From Icerya purchasi (taxonomy: Eukaryota; Arthropoda; Insecta; Hemiptera; Monophlebidae): a stretch of 64,000 nucleotides of DNA. Below the pieces are notes generated by a model. That model searched no databases and was not told the DNA's origin. It saw nothing but the letters and a program-made list of their open reading frames with translations. The DNA lies in assembly GCA_039619475.1 (NCBI GenBank), contig CM077116.1, forward strand, positions 175,055,863 through 175,119,862, written 5' to 3'. Position 1 is the stretch's first letter; the number at the start of each line of letters is the position of its first letter. Position numbers and translations under genes: made by a program. Shown here piece by piece: positions 24,141 through 37,334 of this stretch.

Positions 24141-27100
24141 TATTCTCAATTATATTCTCGTCAATTATGTTTAACTTACATCAAAATGTTACTATTTTTA
24201 TTTTGTCGTTATCGTTTTTTTTTTTTATATATCTCACTCCCTTTAATCTTCTCGAATAATAATAATGTCGATAAAATTAAGAAGTTGTTTTTTGTACACC
24301 ATGATCATCGACCGATATAGAACTTTTCGCATATATTTTAGTATACTTAATATTAAGAGACTTGTAACTGCGAAAACACAAGTCTCCTCTCTCGACAGCG
24401 TTTAACCGCTTCATTAGAAAATACTCTGCAAACAGTTTCTTTTTTGGGGGGGTTCCTGGAATGAATCTCCCTAATTTTTCCGGCTTTTAAAATCAGAAGT
24501 CGAACAACGGGTTTTCCCATACTCTGATGATACAATTTAACTCTGATGATAAAATCTCGAATCGAATTTTTACTTCTCGTCAAAAAATTAATAAAATTCG
24601 TTACCGCGCTTATATTTTTCTGTTTCCTCTGATCGCTAACAAAAAATTCAAACGATACTTTTTATCAACTATGTATCGCGGTTAGTTATATTAAGAGTTT
24701 TGCAGTCGTTTTTAATTCGTTCGAATGTTTTCTAACGCGGATGTTTTCTTCAAATTCCTCAACGTCCCTCCCCCCGCGCTAAATGCAATTACTTGATTTT
24801 ACCTGGGTTTTCAGGAAAATAGCCACACCTTGTGTTCATTCATAAAAAAAATAATTCTGTTTACATCAAAAAAATTAACACGCATAGTTCACAAAAACAA
24901 ATATGGTGTTGTTTTTTAATTGTTTTACTTAAATTAATAAAGACGTTGTTAAAATATAGCAGCTCGTTACCATTCCAATTATAGTAAAGATACGCGATCT
25001 GGGTAACACGACAGCTATAAAGTTAGTCGAGTTTTATTTTTTATACGTATTCGCGCATTGCCCATTTTTACCGATTTCAATGATCACCGGATAATGACGG
25101 TGCCATACCGATGAATTATAATCATTAAATAACGTGAGAAAAAGTCAGTCTCTTTAGATAAATTTTAGCGGTAATACAACAAACGCGATTGTCTTAAAAT
25201 ACTATAGCGGCGTTAATATTACCACGAACAACAAGTGTATCAGTAAGAAAGTTAATATGGCCAGAAGTTGGAATATTATCACTGTTAACTCTACTGCGGA
25301 TAAATATGGATTCGAATAAAGAGAATTGAAATCCACTTAGGAATGGAATAAAATTCGAATGATATCCAGAAACCGAGACCTGTCAGTGGTGCTGGTCTCA
25401 TAACTGATAAGTAGCAGTGAGTACAATCATTAAAATTTTAAAAATGAAATCTTCTTACGAGATATATATATACGTTCTTTGCTTAATTATAACCGGACAA
25501 AAGTCGGCTAAAAAATTACGAACACTCGAAATTTTAAAAGGGGGAAGGGGAATCAAATACCACTGACACAAACTAGCATTAATGTCATTTACTATGCGGA
25601 AGTGTAGATTTAAATTAAAACTCATCGCTGACGGAATTTAAAGACTATACTAACCACTACCGAGCAACTTTTTATAGAACTCAGAAAACAGCATACCGCT
25701 TTTTAAATCGATTTATATCGCCCAAAAAGTTTTTTAACAAAAACACAATACTTATTGATTTACCGTTAAGAATTTAATAAAAAAGGGCACCACTAAAAAG
25801 TAAAAAATAATTATTCGATAAAGAGATAAAATATCTCATGCAGTAAAATCTTTAAGGAGTGATGATATCATGACCATTTTTAAACAACATTCATATCTTA
25901 ATTCGAGTCTCGATGCACCAAATTCAAGTTACAATTATTAAAAACCGCATTAAATATTACTGATGGTTCCAACACTTGACCGACAACGAGTGATTGTGAT
26001 TGTGTATTTTACTTATTAAATATGGTTTTTTTAATTGTTGCAATTTGAATTATCCTCTTAGGTATTTTTTTTGTTGCCGTACAAAATATATTATTTACTT
26101 ATCGAGCAATTTTAATTTTTATTAATCAAACTATTTGTATTAATTAAATTATTTTATCAATAATATCAATCTAAATAAGAAAAAATCGACCTGCGGAGGC
26201 TTTTTTTTTTTTTTTTTGATATTTTTACTAAACAGTACAGTTCAACTGAAAACAATTTTTAAGGTAAGGAAAAAGTAAAAACTCATAATTATAGGTTATT
26301 ATATCGAATTAAGCTAAATTAAGCTATGTGCGCAAGCGGCACAGGCTACAATTAAAAGCTATTCTCAACCGAACAAAACTGCGAACAAATTATTTTTGTT
26401 TAAAATTTTATGTATTATATATTTTCGCTTATAAGTAAAACTTATTTTTACCATTAAACGATTAAACGATAAAACAAAAAACGTACGTTGCATTTATAAA
26501 AATTAATAACTGTTAACTGCAGTTAAATATATATATATATATATATTAAAAAAATAATTTTCTTTACAATTCTATTATTAATCATGAACAACTCTAACTC
26601 TACACATTTTTTTACAGCTTATAATTAAACATTACAATACAATAGCAGGTACAAACATTTTTATTTTACAAAGACTGTTAAATAATAAAAAGAAAAAGAA
26701 AAAAAAGAATTTTCAGTATAAATATGAAGCGTAATGTAACGCAACAAGCAAAACATCTTCAGCTACTTCTTTCGACTATAAAAAAACACGTATAACTCTA
26801 GTGGTTCTCGTTTCACACATTGCTATTACCAAATTTGTTTCGAAAATTATAAAAAAAAAAGAAAAACCTATAATTAACAGAAAAGATATAAAAAAAAAAA
26901 AACAAAAAAAAAACAATTCACAAAACACAATTAATTATAAATAAAATATTGTCGATAATATCGGAATCTGGCATAAACTTTTACGTCATGATTCATGTAT
27001 GCGAAACTAGTCCGCAACATTTTATTTATAACTAATTACGTTTTGTTACCTTATTTTTTTTTTGTCTGTATTTCTATTAATTATAACGCTTAATAGGACG

Positions 27101-29390
27101 CAATTTGTGGCACAGATCACCACCGTATAGAAAAAAAAAACTACTACTTTAACAAAATACGTAATATTTACATTAAGATGCGACGTAGAAAATTACCGAA
27201 TGACTCCGATTAAATATATACATACAATCGTATATATTGCTTAAATTATATAAAGCAAAGCCGATACTAGTGAAAATTCTTAAAATCAATACTTTGCGCC
27301 GGTCACGTGATTTAAATTATTTAAATTTCCACAAGTATAAAATAGCAGAAAATAATTTAATTAACAAAAAAAAAAAAAAACGAACTAATACTACCTGTTT
27401 GGCACTTTAAGGGGGGAGGGGAGAAAGGAGGAATTATTTTCCTACTATAAAACTAAATTCTCGTTCGATGACTAACCTATACGCGAGGATTCGGACTGGC
27501 TAATACACAGTACTGAATGGCAACATTCAATATCGACCAGTTTTAATATTAGTATTTTAATACTTATAATTATCCCTTCGCAAACTGAACCAGTATAAAA
27601 CAAATACTTATCGATAAAGAGAATGGGAAAAACTCTAGGCCTTTAAGAATACCCCTTATACAATAAAACACATACGAAGTTATTTTAATATTTTATGACC
27701 GAACTGGTTTAACTTACGCTCCTTCTAAGGAGAGTTCTTAGAGAGTATCGACACTGCCTTAAGGCGGGTCTCGTAGACAAGTGGGAAACTAGAATTCAAA
27801 CCATTACTCTTACTCCGATGAGAACGGAACTGCAGAATTTCCCACTCGTATTACTGATATTTTATTGCGTTTTACATAATATCGATAAATTTCCATTTAC
27901 ATATATAAATATACATTCATCTACGAGCACGTATGCACGTACATTTCATGTTGAAGATAATTATAAACGAAAAAAATTTTTACCTAATTCGTATTTACAT
28001 ACATTTAAAAAGTATACATATATATATTTTAAAAAAAAAAAAACAAAAAAACATTCTTATCTGTCAATTTTTCAAAATACAAATATCTGACACTTAATTA
28101 ATGGTGTAAATTAGATAATTTAAACGATTTTTAATCAGAGAAAAAAAAAGTTAACTTTTTCGTCCTACGAGGTAAACAGGCGGCTTCCGTGAAAGTCCGT
28201 GTGTACATTGCGGTGCATCAATCAATACGAAACGTTCAAGAATTGTCACCGTAGTATGACAGTGTGTTGTCGCTATATTAATAATCGATATACTATCGCG
28301 AACTCCGTTGTACGTTTTACCTTTTGTCTTAGTGTCGATAGTTTGTAAACGTGTCTGTGTCGTCAGAGTTTGTAAAGTATTCGTTATACGTTTAGTCAAG
28401 GTTGAAAGTTTAAACGTCCTCTCTATTCACCGGTGACCGTTATTAATTCAAATTTATCAGAGCACAGTATTGTTACGGGAAATATTTTACACACTGCGAT
28501 TATCACCACTGCTGTTGAACACCGATTTTTATGTTTTATTGCTTTTACTTTACGTGAAAAAAATAATAATAAAAAAAAAAAAAAAAACACAACAATTATC
28601 TTCGTGACTTGATAAAATAACCGAACGTTTCTTAACTTTTACTTAACGCGGAAAACAACTTTTTCAACATTTAAAAACACCTTAAAATTTTTAAGGAATG
28701 AAAGTTGCCATCGCGCCGACGCGTCGTTACCAACATATTAAAAGGACAAATAATTACGGTTATAATCGTTACATTTTTTAAATAAATAATTTCACGCACC
28801 TTATAACGATACGTTTAGAATTAAATCAGCCGGAAATGACAATTTTTTCGAAATGAAAGTATAATAATTTACACATCAGTCTTGAACGATCGATCTGACT
28901 TGTTACGCATTATATCGAAAAAATCAAATGGAAACCGCGTTGTATTTTATCGGATTATTTTAAATTTCAAATTATTAAATAGGAAATTATCCGATTAGAG
29001 ATAAATTTATTTTCGATTATAAAGAAAATTACTTAATAAACAAAAAACGATTAACAAAGTACCTCTATTTTCTTTTTCTTTTAATCATTATTTTATTTTT
29101 TTTTTGAAAACCAAAACGCGGTAAAATTAAAATAATTTTTCAGATTTACGCTAAACGCAATTTTTAAAAAGGAACACTACATATTTGTTGAACCCCTCCC
29201 CCAGACTTCTCTCGAGACATTAAAACTAACAGTTTAAATAGTTTTCTTCGGTGAAAATGAAACTCTAAAAAGATTATTAACGGCAACGAATAATTAACTA
29301 AAACTAGCAACTCCTCGAGGACTCGAAAAAAAATGAATTTGCTTACTTAAACTTCTTGAAACAGAAAAATAAAAAGGAAAAAAAAAAAGC
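24141..29390. other. Gene-free AT-rich region downstream of the Cdh1 gene
   Basis: No recognised exon or RNA gene. It holds many A/T runs and (TA)n at about 26527-26546. The 82-codon Thr-rich minus ORF at 28151-28399 has no recognisable domain and was not accepted as a gene. Confidence 0.5.
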
Positions 29391-29393
29391 CGT

Positions 29394-29399
29394 TTTATT
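29394..29399 (-). promoter_or_regulatory. Candidate poly(A) signal AATAAA for the Cdh1 gene
   Basis: TTTATT on the plus strand gives AATAAA on the minus strand about 370 nt after the stop codon. It is the nearest exact hexamer I noticed downstream. Such hexamers are common by chance at this base composition. Confidence 0.35.
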
Positions 29400-29766
29400 A
29401 AAAATTTACTCGCGGCGATCAATAAAAAAACAAAAATATTAGCGACACCTTCGCATGTGTATCGTTCGGTAAATCCGAATATTTTTGCGGTAATTAAATT
29501 ACCGATGGTTCGGGTATACTTATAATTTACAATTTACAGAATTATTTACGACAGAAAAGAATAATCGGAAGAATTTACGACAGAAAAGAATAAACGGAAG
29601 AAATAAATTTAAAAAAAGAAGAAAAAAAAGATAGCAGTAGGCATTAGAAGAACAAAATTTTCTATTGAAGAGAAGCGATAAAAAAGAAAGAATTTCAGAA
29701 AACAAAACAGACAAAAGCAAGAACGCGTTGTTACGAATGTGTGAAGGGAAGAGAGAGAGTTTACGT

Positions 29767-31641
29767 TTACCGCATCTGAGACATTAAATTTAGATAGCCG
29801 CGTCGTTCCTTCTGAGATCGGGTCTTCGAAAAAACGTTCCAGAATCGTAACGTTTCGTCCCCGGCTCCGGTGACTATGGACTCGCCGTCCGGTGACATAG
29901 CCAGGTAGAGGACGCGGTACGAGTGGCCGGTCAATTTCGCGACCTGCGTCAACGACGGATACTTCCAGACGAAAATCTGATTTTGCGAATAGCCATGAGT
30001 GCTGACCAGTTCGGACGAATGCTTCGACCAGGCCAGATTGCAAACCTGCGACCCGGTATCGATACACTGCATAGGCTGACCAGTTAGCGTATTCCAGAAC
30101 CGGATGCATCGGTCGGCCGTACCGCCGCCGCTGGCCAAAAGTCCGTGCTGATGCGGCGACCAAGCTATCGCTTTCACGGCGGCCAAATGCTCCGAGTACG
30201 TCTGCAACGGAGTGGTGGCGTTCAGGTTCCACACGTACAGTCGATTGTCGTTTCCGCCGGACGCTAAATACAAATTATCGGAAGACCATTTTAAACCGCA
30301 CACCTCTTGACGATGACCGACCAGGCGCCGATCCGGTACATTCGGATTGGAGCGTATGTCGCGCTGAAAAATCATTCGATCGCGACTGCCGGACGTCAGC
30401 ATTTCACCGTTCCAGGCCAGCGCGCCAACGCGAGCCGTGTGACCGGACAGTTTCGTTATCAGTTTCGAAGCGACCACGTCCCATATCTGAACGTAACCGT
30501 GATGCGTTCCGACGGCAACGTAGTTGCCGCGTTCGTTCCACGACACCGACGTAACCGTATTGCTGTCCGTTAGGAAATCGCACAATCGCGTTACCTGACT
30601 AGTTGAAGCGGACCAAAGGTAGACCGAATTGCCCAAACCGACCGCCAAAACGTTCTGCGACGACCAATCGACCAGATTCAAGTAGAAATCGTCCTGCAAC
30701 TCGGGCGCATCCAAAACTTTGAACGGTACTCGGCTAATTTTGCGGGTAGCCTTACGAGGCGAGCGTAACAAGCGCTGACTTTTAATACCGACCGGCGACA
30801 GCGAGTACGGTGAAGACGATTCCACGCTTTCCGTGGCCAGGTCGGCCTTACGTTTATAGTGGAACAAATTTCGCGAGCACAAAACCGGATCAGCCATCAC
30901 CGGGATCGTCCGGTTCTCTTCTAGCTGACACTTGGCCGGCGAGCCGCAAGCGAAGTTAGCGACGAAGACACCGCCGGCACTAGCCTTTCCATTTCTATTG
31001 GTATTCTCGATGTCGCAGTCGAGTATTTCGTTCTGAAGCAGATTATTATAGGTAGCACTGTCTTTCATCTCGTTCACTATGTTCTCTTTCTTACGACTCA
31101 AATGATTGTCGCCGATCGAGACTTCCGGCGCCATCGAGAATTTCATTCGCCAATCATCGAAATCCCTTCTCGGTATGTACCGGTCCGGCACGGAAGCACT
31201 TTTACTATTGTTGACGCTCCGCGAAGGCTGATGTTTCGCCATCGGCGAATTGCGGACCGACAACGACGTAGACAGGCAATCTTGAATAAGCGTCGAACAG
31301 CGATAATCGTTCTCTTTTTCTAAAACCGAACGTTCGAACCTGCCGTTAAACCGCTTCTTCTGTTGCTCCGCCATCATCGAATGATTACCGGTACCACCGT
31401 TGTTCGATTTCAGATTTTCGCGACACGAAAAAGAATTCCCGGGCGATTTTCGATTACCACAATCCTCTTCGACTTCCATAATATTTTCATCGTTGACGGC
31501 CGCCGCGTCCACTTCCTTTCCTTTCTCGTTTTGATTATTGCTATCTTTATTCGACACAAGCACGTACTTCGGGCCGTTCATCTGCTGCCAGACCAGGCGC
31601 TGAACATACGCACTGTCCGTCACCAACGATTCTTCGTCCAT
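29767..31641 (-). CDS. fzr: Fizzy-related/Cdh1-type APC/C activator, single-exon ORF
   Basis: 624 codons. Cdh1 recruits D-box and KEN-box substrates to the anaphase-promoting complex in late mitosis and G1. The C box DRYIPRR is at 153-159. YNNLLQNEIL at 199-207 matches the family's conserved Y..LL.NE(L/I)L. SPYSLSP is at 278-284, then KISRVPFKVLDAP from 301. Seven WD40 blades follow from about 330 to 603, including GHTARVGALAW, GHRQEVCGLKW, ASGGGTADRCIRFWN and STHGYSQNQI. All are typical of Cdh1 more than Cdc20. The ATG is first in frame after an upstream TAA near 31690. Oddities: family members run about 480-500 residues with the C box near residue 45-50, so about 105 extra residues precede it here; RSVLEKEN (104-111) joins an RxxL to a KEN, and a second KEN is at 185-187; the protein ends LNLMSQMR where relatives end in Ile-Arg; there is no intron. 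It may be a retrocopy or a diverged paralogue (compare fly fzr2). Confidence 0.93.
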   Translation of the reverse strand: MDEESLVTDSAYVQRLVWQQMNGPKYVLVSNKDSNNQNEKGKEVDAAAVNDENIMEVEEDCGNRKSPGNSFSCRENLKSNNGGTGNHSMMAEQQKKRFNGRFERSVLEKENDYRCSTLIQDCLSTSLSVRNSPMAKHQPSRSVNNSKSASVPDRYIPRRDFDDWRMKFSMAPEVSIGDNHLSRKKENIVNEMKDSATYNNLLQNEILDCDIENTNRNGKASAGGVFVANFACGSPAKCQLEENRTIPVMADPVLCSRNLFHYKRKADLATESVESSSPYSLSPVGIKSQRLLRSPRKATRKISRVPFKVLDAPELQDDFYLNLVDWSSQNVLAVGLGNSVYLWSASTSQVTRLCDFLTDSNTVTSVSWNERGNYVAVGTHHGYVQIWDVVASKLITKLSGHTARVGALAWNGEMLTSGSRDRMIFQRDIRSNPNVPDRRLVGHRQEVCGLKWSSDNLYLASGGNDNRLYVWNLNATTPLQTYSEHLAAVKAIAWSPHQHGLLASGGGTADRCIRFWNTLTGQPMQCIDTGSQVCNLAWSKHSSELVSTHGYSQNQIFVWKYPSLTQVAKLTGHSYRVLYLAMSPDGESIVTGAGDETLRFWNVFSKTRSQKERRGYLNLMSQMR

Positions 31642-34600
31642 ATTATGTCCCCGTAATTTAAAAAAGCGAACCAGCGACGTTTCTTATGCTTTCTTTACCT
31701 GTGAACGTTTAATTTTAAAATTAATATTTCGCCCGATGATTAAAAATTAAGAAAACAAAATGTACACTAGGAGTCGCAAGATCAGAATCGGCCATATTCT
31801 TAACGTTAGATATTGTACCGACGGCCTCGATGGAACTAATTAGAGTGCGCTTCTTTTTCCCATCTGTCAATATATATACTTCTATCGATTTTTATACTAC
31901 CTAATTTCAATTCAAGATTAATAAATGCGAAAACATCCGTGAGAATGTGATAGCCCGAATTCTATATGCGAAACGTTAAATAACTATTATAAAATTTAAA
32001 AAACAAAACAGAAAGAAAAAGTATTACGAACAGGGGATATTATTACTGAAGAATACAATAATAAAAGAAAACGAATTAGAACGGCAATAACGCCGTAATT
32101 AACAAATATTACCGAGTGTTCAACGGAGACCTCTATGATAATACGAGAATTTTTTCTAACAAAATATCCCATTGCGGTAGGAAACAGTCGCCGCACCTTT
32201 AGTATTATTACCTAGCGCAGACGTCTCCCTATGTAAAAATAAGATGTCAACTTTTTTTTTTTTTATACGCGCAAAAAAATTAAATTAGTTTTAGTCTGTT
32301 TACGTATTATTATAAGCATTACGGACTACCGGAATTGTACATTTTTTACAAGCAGAAAAGATGGTAATACTACTTTGTCACCAACACTGTGGTCAAAATT
32401 GTGTATTACAATTGATTTCAAATTTTTTGAATACTTTTGTGATATTTTTGTGTCCCATTCCACCTTTTTCTAATCAACCTTTTCTTCTAATTTAAAAAAT
32501 ACTCTACACATATATGTACCTACGAATATTAACGATTTACACCTAAAAAATATTCTCCCTAAAGTTTTTTCCAGGTCGGCACTTACGATTTCTAGATATA
32601 TTTCAAAAAAATTTGCACAACTAAACTACAATTTTTATCATTAGCAAAAGAAATATTTTAAGTTTACGGAAATTACATTTGCGACTAATCAAACAAGCAT
32701 ATATATCGCAATTTCGAGAATCCCCCCCCCCCATAAATAATGAAAAAATACATATAATTAATGAAAAGAACTAGAAAATTTAAGAAATAAAAATATATAA
32801 CACCATATAAAATATTCACTGTTTCTCTGATCCGAAATATAGAATAACTGTTTATTTTTCGTCCATTCTCGTTTTTTCAGATATCCCCCATAAATTACAT
32901 AAGGGTTGAAGAAAATAATCAACAAAGTAGAATGATACACGGATGCCTATAGTGTAGAAAGAAAACGCAATGCAATTCCGCACTTATTATGTGACAAGAT
33001 TTCAGCGTAAGAATGAATAATAAAAACGCCAAATCCATTATTTTAAAGAATGCTAATAGAAAATTAGCCTAAAAATCTCAATTACAAATAGAACAACTAG
33101 TGTACAAGTTCAATCATTCCTCATTATTATAACCAAAAATATACGTAATTTATTCAAGTTATATTCTAAATTATATTACAGTAACGATAAAAACTTGGAA
33201 AGACTAAATTAATCTCCTAACATATTTACTGACGACCTTACAGAAATTTTCGCGAATTTAATAAAACATTATCAATTATAAAAATTCAACAATCCAAAAC
33301 TAGTCGATGTAGAATTCTATTTTAGTATTTTTATTCGCGAGTTTTAATTAATTTAGTAATTCCTATTATTACTCTATATACCCCGTACAATTAAATCGCA
33401 ATATTAATAATGGGGGTATTTCTTTTAAAGTTACCTTAAAATTTTATTAATACGCATAAATACTATTGCTTTTACATTTAATATACTTATCTACTTCTGT
33501 AAGTTCGATTTTCATATAAACGGAAATATATTCACTAAATGTCATAAAAATGTAACTTGCCGCTTGAAACACGGTGTATTTCATGTACTAAAGTAAATAT
33601 ATTTGTTTCCCTGCATTATTTATATGGAAAAATACTGTTTTTCCATATTAAATAACTCTTTTCAATATCATAAATACATACATTATTTCACTTTAACACG
33701 TATGAATTGTGTGGAAAATGAATAATTTATATAAATAAAATCCAGCTACACCAAACTACTATTTAAAATATAAATTTAATAAAAAAGAATCATCATTACG
33801 ATTAAATAAAATATATGTAAATTAAAATGTATACCATTATTTTTCTTTTTTTTTAATTCTTACACATGAAATAAAATTTACCGTTTAATTAATAGTATCG
33901 TTTTAAACTATTTTGTAGAAAAAATTATTAACAATTTTATTTTTAGGATGATAAACTGATGCATTTTTTCTTATTACAAAAAAAAAAAAAATTTAAAAAC
34001 CCTCAATTCTTTTTATACGCCGAAAACAGCAAAAAAAAAAAAAAAACAAAACAAATTCATCCCGATTGTCGATATTTGTAAAAACTGCGAAAGGAAACAA
34101 GGGAAGTTGAAAAACTTTTTTTTAACTGATCAAAAATTTTCATAAATTAAATAATTTAAAAATGTTGGCTCTTTTATAAATCATCAGTATTAATAATTTT
34201 AAAATAAACTTCCCCGTAATTGATCATTGGGCTCACAAAAAAAAGTAATAAATTTTAAAATTTAAATATAATAAACTAATTCTAAACCATTAATAAAAAT
34301 TGCGCTTCAAAAATAAAAAAAAATTTATTTAAAGTAAAATATTGTCTACGTACTAACAATTTTTTAAACTCCGACAATAGTTGAATAATTCGTAAGTTAT
34401 CGTTGAATGTAAATCGAAATATTTAATTTATCAAATACTAACGTAAACAATAAAAGCTTAATAAGTTTTAAAAAAAAAAAACATCAAAAATCATAAAGCT
34501 CGTAAAGTTTTATCAGAACATAAACCTATAACCTAATCTAAACTACAGAACATTATTAACACCCGAACAATTTCAACTGCATTCAAATATTAAAGATTAA

Positions 34601-36870
34601 AATAAATTACTTTATAAAAAATGGGATGTTTCTTCGGATTAATTCCATTCTATGTTCAACTATTACATATTAAAGTGATAAAAATTAATTCGTACAAAAT
34701 TCACTTACCGTTCTATTACGGACTGAAATATTGACTCATATCTTTCACGTACATATAAATGTAAATAATTTCGATCTTTAAAATTAACAACAAATTTAAT
34801 TAAATAATCTTCACTAAACGTGGATTTCAAAAAAGACTTATCTGCACTATTTATTATTGTTATTATAATTAGCAATACGCTCAATAACGTAACACAATTC
34901 CAATTTTAATCACCAACTATCCTACACCTAAAATACGAATGAATAACTCGAATAAAATTACAGTTATACGATAGATGAAGAATAAAAAGTTGTACAGTCG
35001 TACTCACAGATGCAGAAGTGTCAGAATATTATATTGGTTCAGCTATGTGCCGTTTAACACAATCGATTATATTCCGATTTTAAATACAGAAATTTTAAAA
35101 TTATTTTACAATAACATTAGTTTAGTAGTATTATATTTAAATCACATTAGATTTTAAACAAACCGTTGATCTACTACTTCAATTTTTATTCGAATGTGAT
35201 TCTGTAACTTCTTTAACTGCATATTTTTTATTTTTTAATATAATGATTTTTATAATTTAATCTTTGTAATTCATTATGTCACATTTTTATTAAAAACTTG
35301 TACTTAAATGGGAAAAAAACGTAAATAGGACATACAATGAAATTACTTTATATAAAAATCATTCGAAAGCGCAAGCTAGATCAAGAAAAAAAAAATGATT
35401 TTAAAAGATCAGTTTAATATGAAATATTAAAGAAAAGAAAAAAACAACTAAAGAAGGCGTTAAGCGAATATTAATTTTCTTGAAAATTAAAATAATTCAG
35501 AATAAAAATAAATATTTAATTTAAAAATACTAATTTAATGTGAAAGTATAATAAATTACGGGTATTTCAATCGGAATTGAGAAAAGTGACAACTGACTTT
35601 TTTAAATTTTAAACCTGATTCAAATCAATGAATTACTCATTTGACTCATTTGGATCATCTAAATCAACGGTCTTCAATTTTTCATAACTGAAGAGTCAGA
35701 TTAAACATTTCGAAGTATATAGAAATCCACAACTCCAAATTTTTGTATTAATATTTTAAAGAATCGAAGTTATAGAAACTATTATTCATTAGTAAAAGTC
35801 TTCTTTTCAGTTGGAAACAGTTTAATATGATTAAATTAATATGAACAATTGACATATGTAAAATGAATTTTAACAGGAAGAAAGTAAAACATCTAGAAGA
35901 ATAATTGTATAATTGTATACAGGAATAACGAGATTTTTGAAATAAAATTAATACTTTGAAAATAATTATTTCAATTTCATTTTTAAAAAATGAACTATAA
36001 TTAAGTTATATATTTTTTTAGTTCTGAAGAAAATAAAATCACATATGTTATTATTATTGGTAGTGCAATACTAGGTATTATTTATTTTTCACGTTATTTT
36101 CAATATTAACATTGCTTTCTATTGTAGCAATTTTAAGAGTATTTTCTAAATGAACATGTCATTTTTTATACTTTTGACTTGCCGCTCTTTATTTTTGAAA
36201 ACAATTATTTACATAAGTAGGCGCTTTTAAATAATATCTTCAAAGCATATTATCGAACAGCCGAAATTTCTTTATTACTATATTTTTAAAAAAAAATTAA
36301 TGAACCTTAAGTCAAATTTGTCCTTTAAATTTTAATTCCTTTGCAAGTTAATTCATTTCATTTAAATATATATAGACACATTACTAACATGTTGAAGGAC
36401 CTTGAAAATAGATCAATCATTGTTTCTTTTTCTTTGAAATCCACAAATCTTAATTTGAATTTGTTTTTTAAACTAGTTAATGCGAAGCAAATTTATATAC
36501 ATCAAAACATGCACATTGAGATAATTTTGGAAAATGAGTTAAATCACACTTTTTAATCGGTTTCCCCATAAAATAAATCCATTTTTAAAGGATTTAACAT
36601 AGTCATATAAGTTATTTATAATGCTCTTTTTTCCCTCGTAATTTTAAATTTATATCATTAAAATGTTTCATAATGAGTAAAAGCTTGAAATCTACTAATC
36701 ATTCAGCATTTGAAAATTTAGGCACAGATTTGCCTTTGCCTTTTAAAAGGGTAACTTTAAACCCTTTCGTCAAAATTTTTTGTCAACAAAGCCATAAAAC
36801 ATAAGAAAAATAAATAACATCTTCATGTTTTGTATTTATTTTCAAAAGATAGTCCTGGAACCATAGTCGA
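31642..36870. other. AT-rich desert upstream of the Cdh1 gene
   Basis: No coding exon is recognised. Just 5' of the ATG (minus strand), the sequence TTCACAG-GTAAAG near 31692-31704 reads as either a splice acceptor or a donor, so a 5' UTR intron is possible. The rest is very AT-rich with short A or T runs, and a C run at 32723-32733. Confidence 0.5.
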
Positions 36871-36874
36871 TATT

Positions 36875-37330
36875 CAGGGCCGTATTTGAGAGGAAGAAGT
36901 CCCCCCCCCCCCCTTCCCTCGAAATGTCTTCGAAATTATAACTGCTTGAATTAAATGGGCCGAAATTCGGAATAAATTAATTTTTTTTCACTTTTTGACA
37001 AAAGAAAAGAAAATTAAAATTGCTATGAGTTCTATGGAAACGACTGTTTTTTATTTGTTTTTATTGTAGAGTTTAAATATTGCATATACACTAATTGACT
37101 ACAAGGCTTTAATGTATCATTAAATGATAATCCTTTTTTGCTTTTATTTATTAAAGAAACAAGTCTTCTTTCTCTACCACAGCTGATGCATTATTTTTTA
37201 TAATTGCAGATAAATTTTCTAATCTTAATTAAAACTGCCATCAAATTTTCAAAAATATCAGATATTTTGGAATTCCTTTCATTAAATGAAATCATATCAT
37301 TTCTTCAGTAATTTTAAAATTATCATACAT
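36875..37330 (-). mobile_element. Possible hAT-like element end
   Basis: CAGGGCCGTATTTGAGAGG starting at 36875, followed by a C run (36901-36913), resembles the terminal sequence of hAT elements with a DUF4371/ZMYM1-like transposase, which often start CAGGG(G/C)C. A decayed minus-strand transposase fragment lies 2 kb away (39262-39545) in the orientation this end would require. The intervening DNA is a LINE. The linkage is inferred, and an 8-bp duplication could not be confirmed. Confidence 0.3.
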
Positions 37331-37334
37331 CTTT

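Noticed and set aside
28151..28399. 82-codon Thr-rich minus ORF downstream of Cdh1
   Set aside because: No domain, no splice signals linking it to a gene, and a composition produced by ACA/ACG-rich sequence.
29609..30232. 207-codon minus ORF overlapping the Cdh1 gene in another frame
   Set aside because: It is a frame shadow of the WD40 region; the 624-codon frame explains the sequence completely.
30307..31656. Three plus-strand ORFs of 73-97 codons antisense to Cdh1
   Set aside because: They are antisense shadows of a less AT-rich coding region, with Arg/His-rich content and no recognisable domain.
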